A model generated the notes under the pieces. It had not been told where the DNA came from. It worked only from the letters and a program-made list of their open reading frames with translations, and did not search any database. DNA of 64,000 bases from Paraspadella gotoi (Eukaryota; Chaetognatha), in the NCBI GenBank assembly GCA_051294375.1, contig CM119267.1:22941486-23005485 (forward strand), read 5' to 3'. The translations under genes and the position numbers were made by a program. Position 1 is the stretch's first letter. The number at the start of each line of letters is the position of its first letter. Shown in pieces: positions 60,691 to 64,000 of the stretch.

Positions 60691-62318
60691 AAAAAAGGAG
60701 AGGAGATAATTAAATTAAATGTGTAGTTAATTTACCGATAAAAATTTAAAATATTTTCACGTTCAATGCAGACAAACAAAGTGATAGTCTTAATTTAAAC
60801 CGGACAGTCGAGCGCTGCTCCGAAATAAAGCAGATTAATCACAGTAACATACCCGTAATATTCCACGGGTCGACTCTGTGATAATAAAGTTTAGACAGGA
60901 TCAATCACTGTGACATTGTATAACAGGTTTTTAACACTGTTATGTTCCGTAAACAGCGTTCTAGCGCTGTTTGATATTTTAAAATAATAAAAACACATCG
61001 GGTCCGAGCGCCGAGCGTCGATCAAGTTCAATTTTGATCGTTTTTTAAATTTAAATTAAGACACAACAGTTCTGATCCGTGTTTGCCGTTATATATTAAA
61101 TATATAATTTCTGTTTCTTCTCTTAAACAACAGCTTATATTAATTTATTTAAATTTCCGCTGAGCGGTCGGGTCGGACACGGACCCGAGATTAATCAATA
61201 TAATAGCGGTCGGATTTATTCCAACAACGTAATAAAATAATAATTTACCAGGAACGTCCGCTGGGTAATGCATTTAGTTTACGGGTTTCAATACCGTACA
61301 GAAAATATAACGGATTTAGACCCTCTCGAATTTCTTATCACACGGGTTCAAGCTCGCGTGTTTTAATTTAGAGAGACAGGATATCGACAGCTGTCTATAT
61401 TTAAATATTTAAACGGATTTAATCTCGTTTCATCACTGCGCATTCAACGAAATAAATTACACTTAAAAACAGTAAGTAACCATTTAATGTAGAACGAAAG
61501 AGGAAGTAAGGATATACGTACCAGTCTTCACGGGGAAATACATCGGCTCGTAACTCATCTCGTTGCCGATCGCTTGAGTTGAGAACGAAAAATATTATTT
61601 TTCTGCAATCATGCAGGTCATCTTCGAATAATGAGACGAGGACTGGAAGAATTTAACAGATTTATAAATTAAATTCACGAAGCACGGAAAAATTGAGGAA
61701 TAAAAGCTTTTCAATGTCCGATTAAATACCGTGAGTGGAGACTTTTCGAGTGCTAAGTGAATAATACTAAGGAAATGAAGTCGAGGAATTGCTGTTAACC
61801 AATTCGGTGAGTTGTATTAATGTAGTAGAGTAAAAGTACAAGAAGTCGATGAGGAGTAGGGTGAACAAGCATGAAGCAAAAAAGATTAAATGCAATAACT
61901 AGCGAATCGAGCAATGTTATAATAATTAGCTTAGCTATTTAATATAAACAGTAAGAATTCCATAATATTTACTAAACTATTTAATAACCTACTTGTATGA
62001 CCCTCGGATCTCACAAGTACCAAAATAACCTAAAATAATACGGAGGAACGGAGAACGTCGATCGAGAGGAAAGCAGAAAACTGAATGCCATGGAGGCACG
62101 AGCAGCGTCCGCGAAGGAGGAAAAGGAGGAGAAGAGGAAGGAATATGGAAAATAGGAGAGGAAGAGGAAGAGACGCGAAGGCGCGATCAGAGAGGAGCGC
62201 GAGGAATTCTTGAGAATCATATGCAAACGATAGGGAGAATCGAGGAGGAAATTGAAATAATACCAATAACTTAACATCGTTAATGAAGGTTCGGGAAGCG
62301 CCGTGAAAGGTTTTAACC
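60691..62318. other. 1.6-kb segment between the two 210-bp repeats, unrecognised
   Basis: AT-rich with scattered GC-rich words. A minor open stretch near 62092-62155 codes EARAASAKEEKEEKRKEYGK and ends in a stop. It could be a mobile-element insertion seen in one allele or a misplaced contig; I cannot identify an integrase, reverse transcriptase or terminal motif. Confidence 0.4.
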
Positions 62319-62531
62319 AATAATTACTAATTTTAATCATTCTCTCTTATTAGTATTTCCTTCCACTTTTAAGAGCAGCGTTTTCTGCTTTTTTTTTAAA
62401 TAAACCGGTGCGTTTTTCTAGACTGGTCCTACGAAAGTTAATTCATGTATATTGTATAATTATAACTAACAAACTTCTCAATAAAAACTAACGAAGAAAA
62501 AACGGAAAAGCGAAGACCCCTTCTTATGTGT
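62319..62531. repeat. Second copy of the ~210-bp direct repeat
   Basis: Direct counterpart of 60456-60665. Sequence continues into single-copy DNA after TTATGTGTCC, whereas the first copy is cut by the 25-N gap 60666-60690. Confidence 0.8.
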
Positions 62532-64000
62532 CCTTCTTCTTAAAAGAAAGCACTCATTTTCAGGTGGAATTAGTTGGTGTCATCAATTTGAGTCTAAACC
62601 GCCAATGATCTCCTTTGTCAAAAAACCCTTCTCGTTCCAGCCAAATGATCGGCTTCTCTAAATCGCATTTCTGCATCGCTTTTGTCTTAAACCTTGGATC
62701 GCTTTTCTAAATCACCTTATCTTCTTAAGTTCATTTCTCGCTCTACTTATCGCTTCCTGAACATGTCCTATCTCCCAGGTAAATAATAATCTTTTTAATT
62801 TAATCCTACATCGCTCTTCTATTCGCTCTTCCTCCATCTTCCCATCGCCTTTCTTAATCGCTCTTCCATCTCACTCCTCTTCCTCTCTATATGCCAAGAA
62901 TCGCTCTTTCAAACTCGATATCCTCTCGGCTTAAAATCAAACCAACCGCCTTACGCTCATTTGCATATAAGGAGTATTTCGAGCTTTGTTTTAACTTCAA
63001 AGGAAAAGCGAAAGAGGAAGAACGGAGATATTTTTTTCCTCCGGTCTCGTAAATTTGAAAACGTTTTAATGGAAGATAGAAAATAGAAACTACGTGGGAT
63101 TTTGGGTGTGCATCGTTAAGTTTCAGAGAAGGAAATAGAAACTGGATAATTCAATTAAGCTAAACTTAATGATTTTTCATAGGAAAACTTAAAATTTATT
63201 TTTTCTTAGCTAGAAATATTTTCCCTAGAATATTGAAACTGCTAAATTGGATAATTTTGTATAATATGAAAAAATCTAGAAATTAACTCTTCAGTTAGAT
63301 TTCACAATTCTTCCTCAAGACTCAAGTATGCTGTAAAGTCGTCCAACCTTACGTACTGCCCCCTGTTTTCAGAAAATAGTAAACTTTTAAACGTGAAAAC
63401 AAAACAACAACGATTTCTATTTCCTCCCTCGTCGAGAGAACGAAGCTTTTCTTTCTAAACGTTACTCTAATAACGACGAGGAAGAGGAAGAGGAAGAGGA
63501 GGAGGAGAAGGCGATTTGAAGAGTTTGGAATGAGAATGAATGGCGACAAGTTGGCATCTGAGTCTCGGCGTTCGAAGACATGAAATGGGTGAAGCTTTTC
63601 GCTTCCTCCTCCTCCTCCTCCTCCTCCTTTCGGCTCCATCTTCGGGTCTGATTTGTGATCGCCATTTCCGGTTCGGGTCAAAGGAACGCTTACGATGCGC
63701 CGACGAAGACGACGACGACGAAGAAAACGACGACGATGCATGAAAGATCGAAAGATAAACAATAATTTATGTTAGTTAAACCATGTATGTCGAGAAATTG
63801 CGTTAGATGTGTTTGATTACTGTTTTATAGAAAAATTATAGAGGTATTCGAATTTTCTTCTTCAAACTGACGTATTACCTGACTAAATGTCATTTCTTTC
63901 CACTTCTTTGCCTTCTGTACTGAACCTTTACCCCCGTTTTATCCCCCGTCCTTTACCCCCTTTCCCCCTCTCTCCTTCCCCACCGGGAATCCACTCAAAA
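62532..64000. other. Terminal AT-rich region, no gene recognised
   Basis: Contains a pyrimidine-rich stretch (62640-62920), an octamer-like word CTCATTTGCATATAAGG at 62957-62973, and (TCC)n and (GAC)n runs near 63603-63735. The ORFs around 63462-63762 are translations of those trinucleotide repeats. Confidence 0.5.

Noticed and set aside
63540-63743. Small ORF with a Leu-rich signal-peptide-like start
   Set aside because: The hydrophobic run is coded by (CTC/TCC)n and the acidic end by (GAC)n; there are no other gene signals.

Overview
This is eukaryotic, animal (metazoan) genomic DNA. GC-rich coding exons with consistent GT..AG splice sites sit in AT-rich introns, and (CT/GA)n microsatellites are very abundant. 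Two recognisable animal genes dominate: a giant Fat-family protocadherin on the + strand and an even-skipped/Evx homeobox gene on the - strand. They are convergent (tail to tail), about 1.3 kb apart. The clade cannot be fixed from the sequence alone.

Layout. (1) 1-10669 is the reverse complement of 10945-21364; a 250-bp spacer and a 25-N gap lie at the centre. Both arms carry the same 5' part of the cadherin gene. The left arm differs from the right almost only by small indels that break exons and splice sites. (2) 11689-39182 (+) is the better copy: 37 exons whose phases fit, coding about 29-30 cadherin repeats, EGF repeats, LamG, EGF, LamG, one transmembrane helix and a cytoplasmic tail. 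Its true 5' end is missing at the palindrome centre. Two tRNA genes (Arg-ACG and initiator Met) lie antisense in one intron. (3) 40469-46582 (-) is a complete eight-exon Evx gene model of 652 codons, with its homeodomain split between residues 46 and 47 and a C-terminal LFQPY motif. A two-exon coiled-coil gene (44609-45644, -) lies inside its first intron. (4) 48889 to about 57211 is a second, direct copy of about 41240-48863. It is separated from the first by another 25-N gap, lacks the last Evx exon and is full of single-base indels. It also carries a ~710-bp insertion, absent from the first copy, that looks like a miniature retroelement with ~245-bp terminal repeats. (5) 57212-64000 is gene-poor, holds a 907-N gap, a 25-N gap and a further short duplication, and I recognise no gene in it.

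The most economical reading is that both large duplications are uncollapsed, poorly polished haplotype copies joined in by scaffolding, not biological palindromes or tandem genes. A length difference in an 18-bp minisatellite and the presence/absence of the retroelement suggest the copies come from two different alleles.

Biology. The cadherin has the Fat (ft/FAT4-type) domain order, so a role in cell adhesion and planar polarity/growth signalling is inferred from its family. Evx is a homeodomain transcription factor, probably a repressor acting through Groucho. Nothing in the window shows that the two genes work together.
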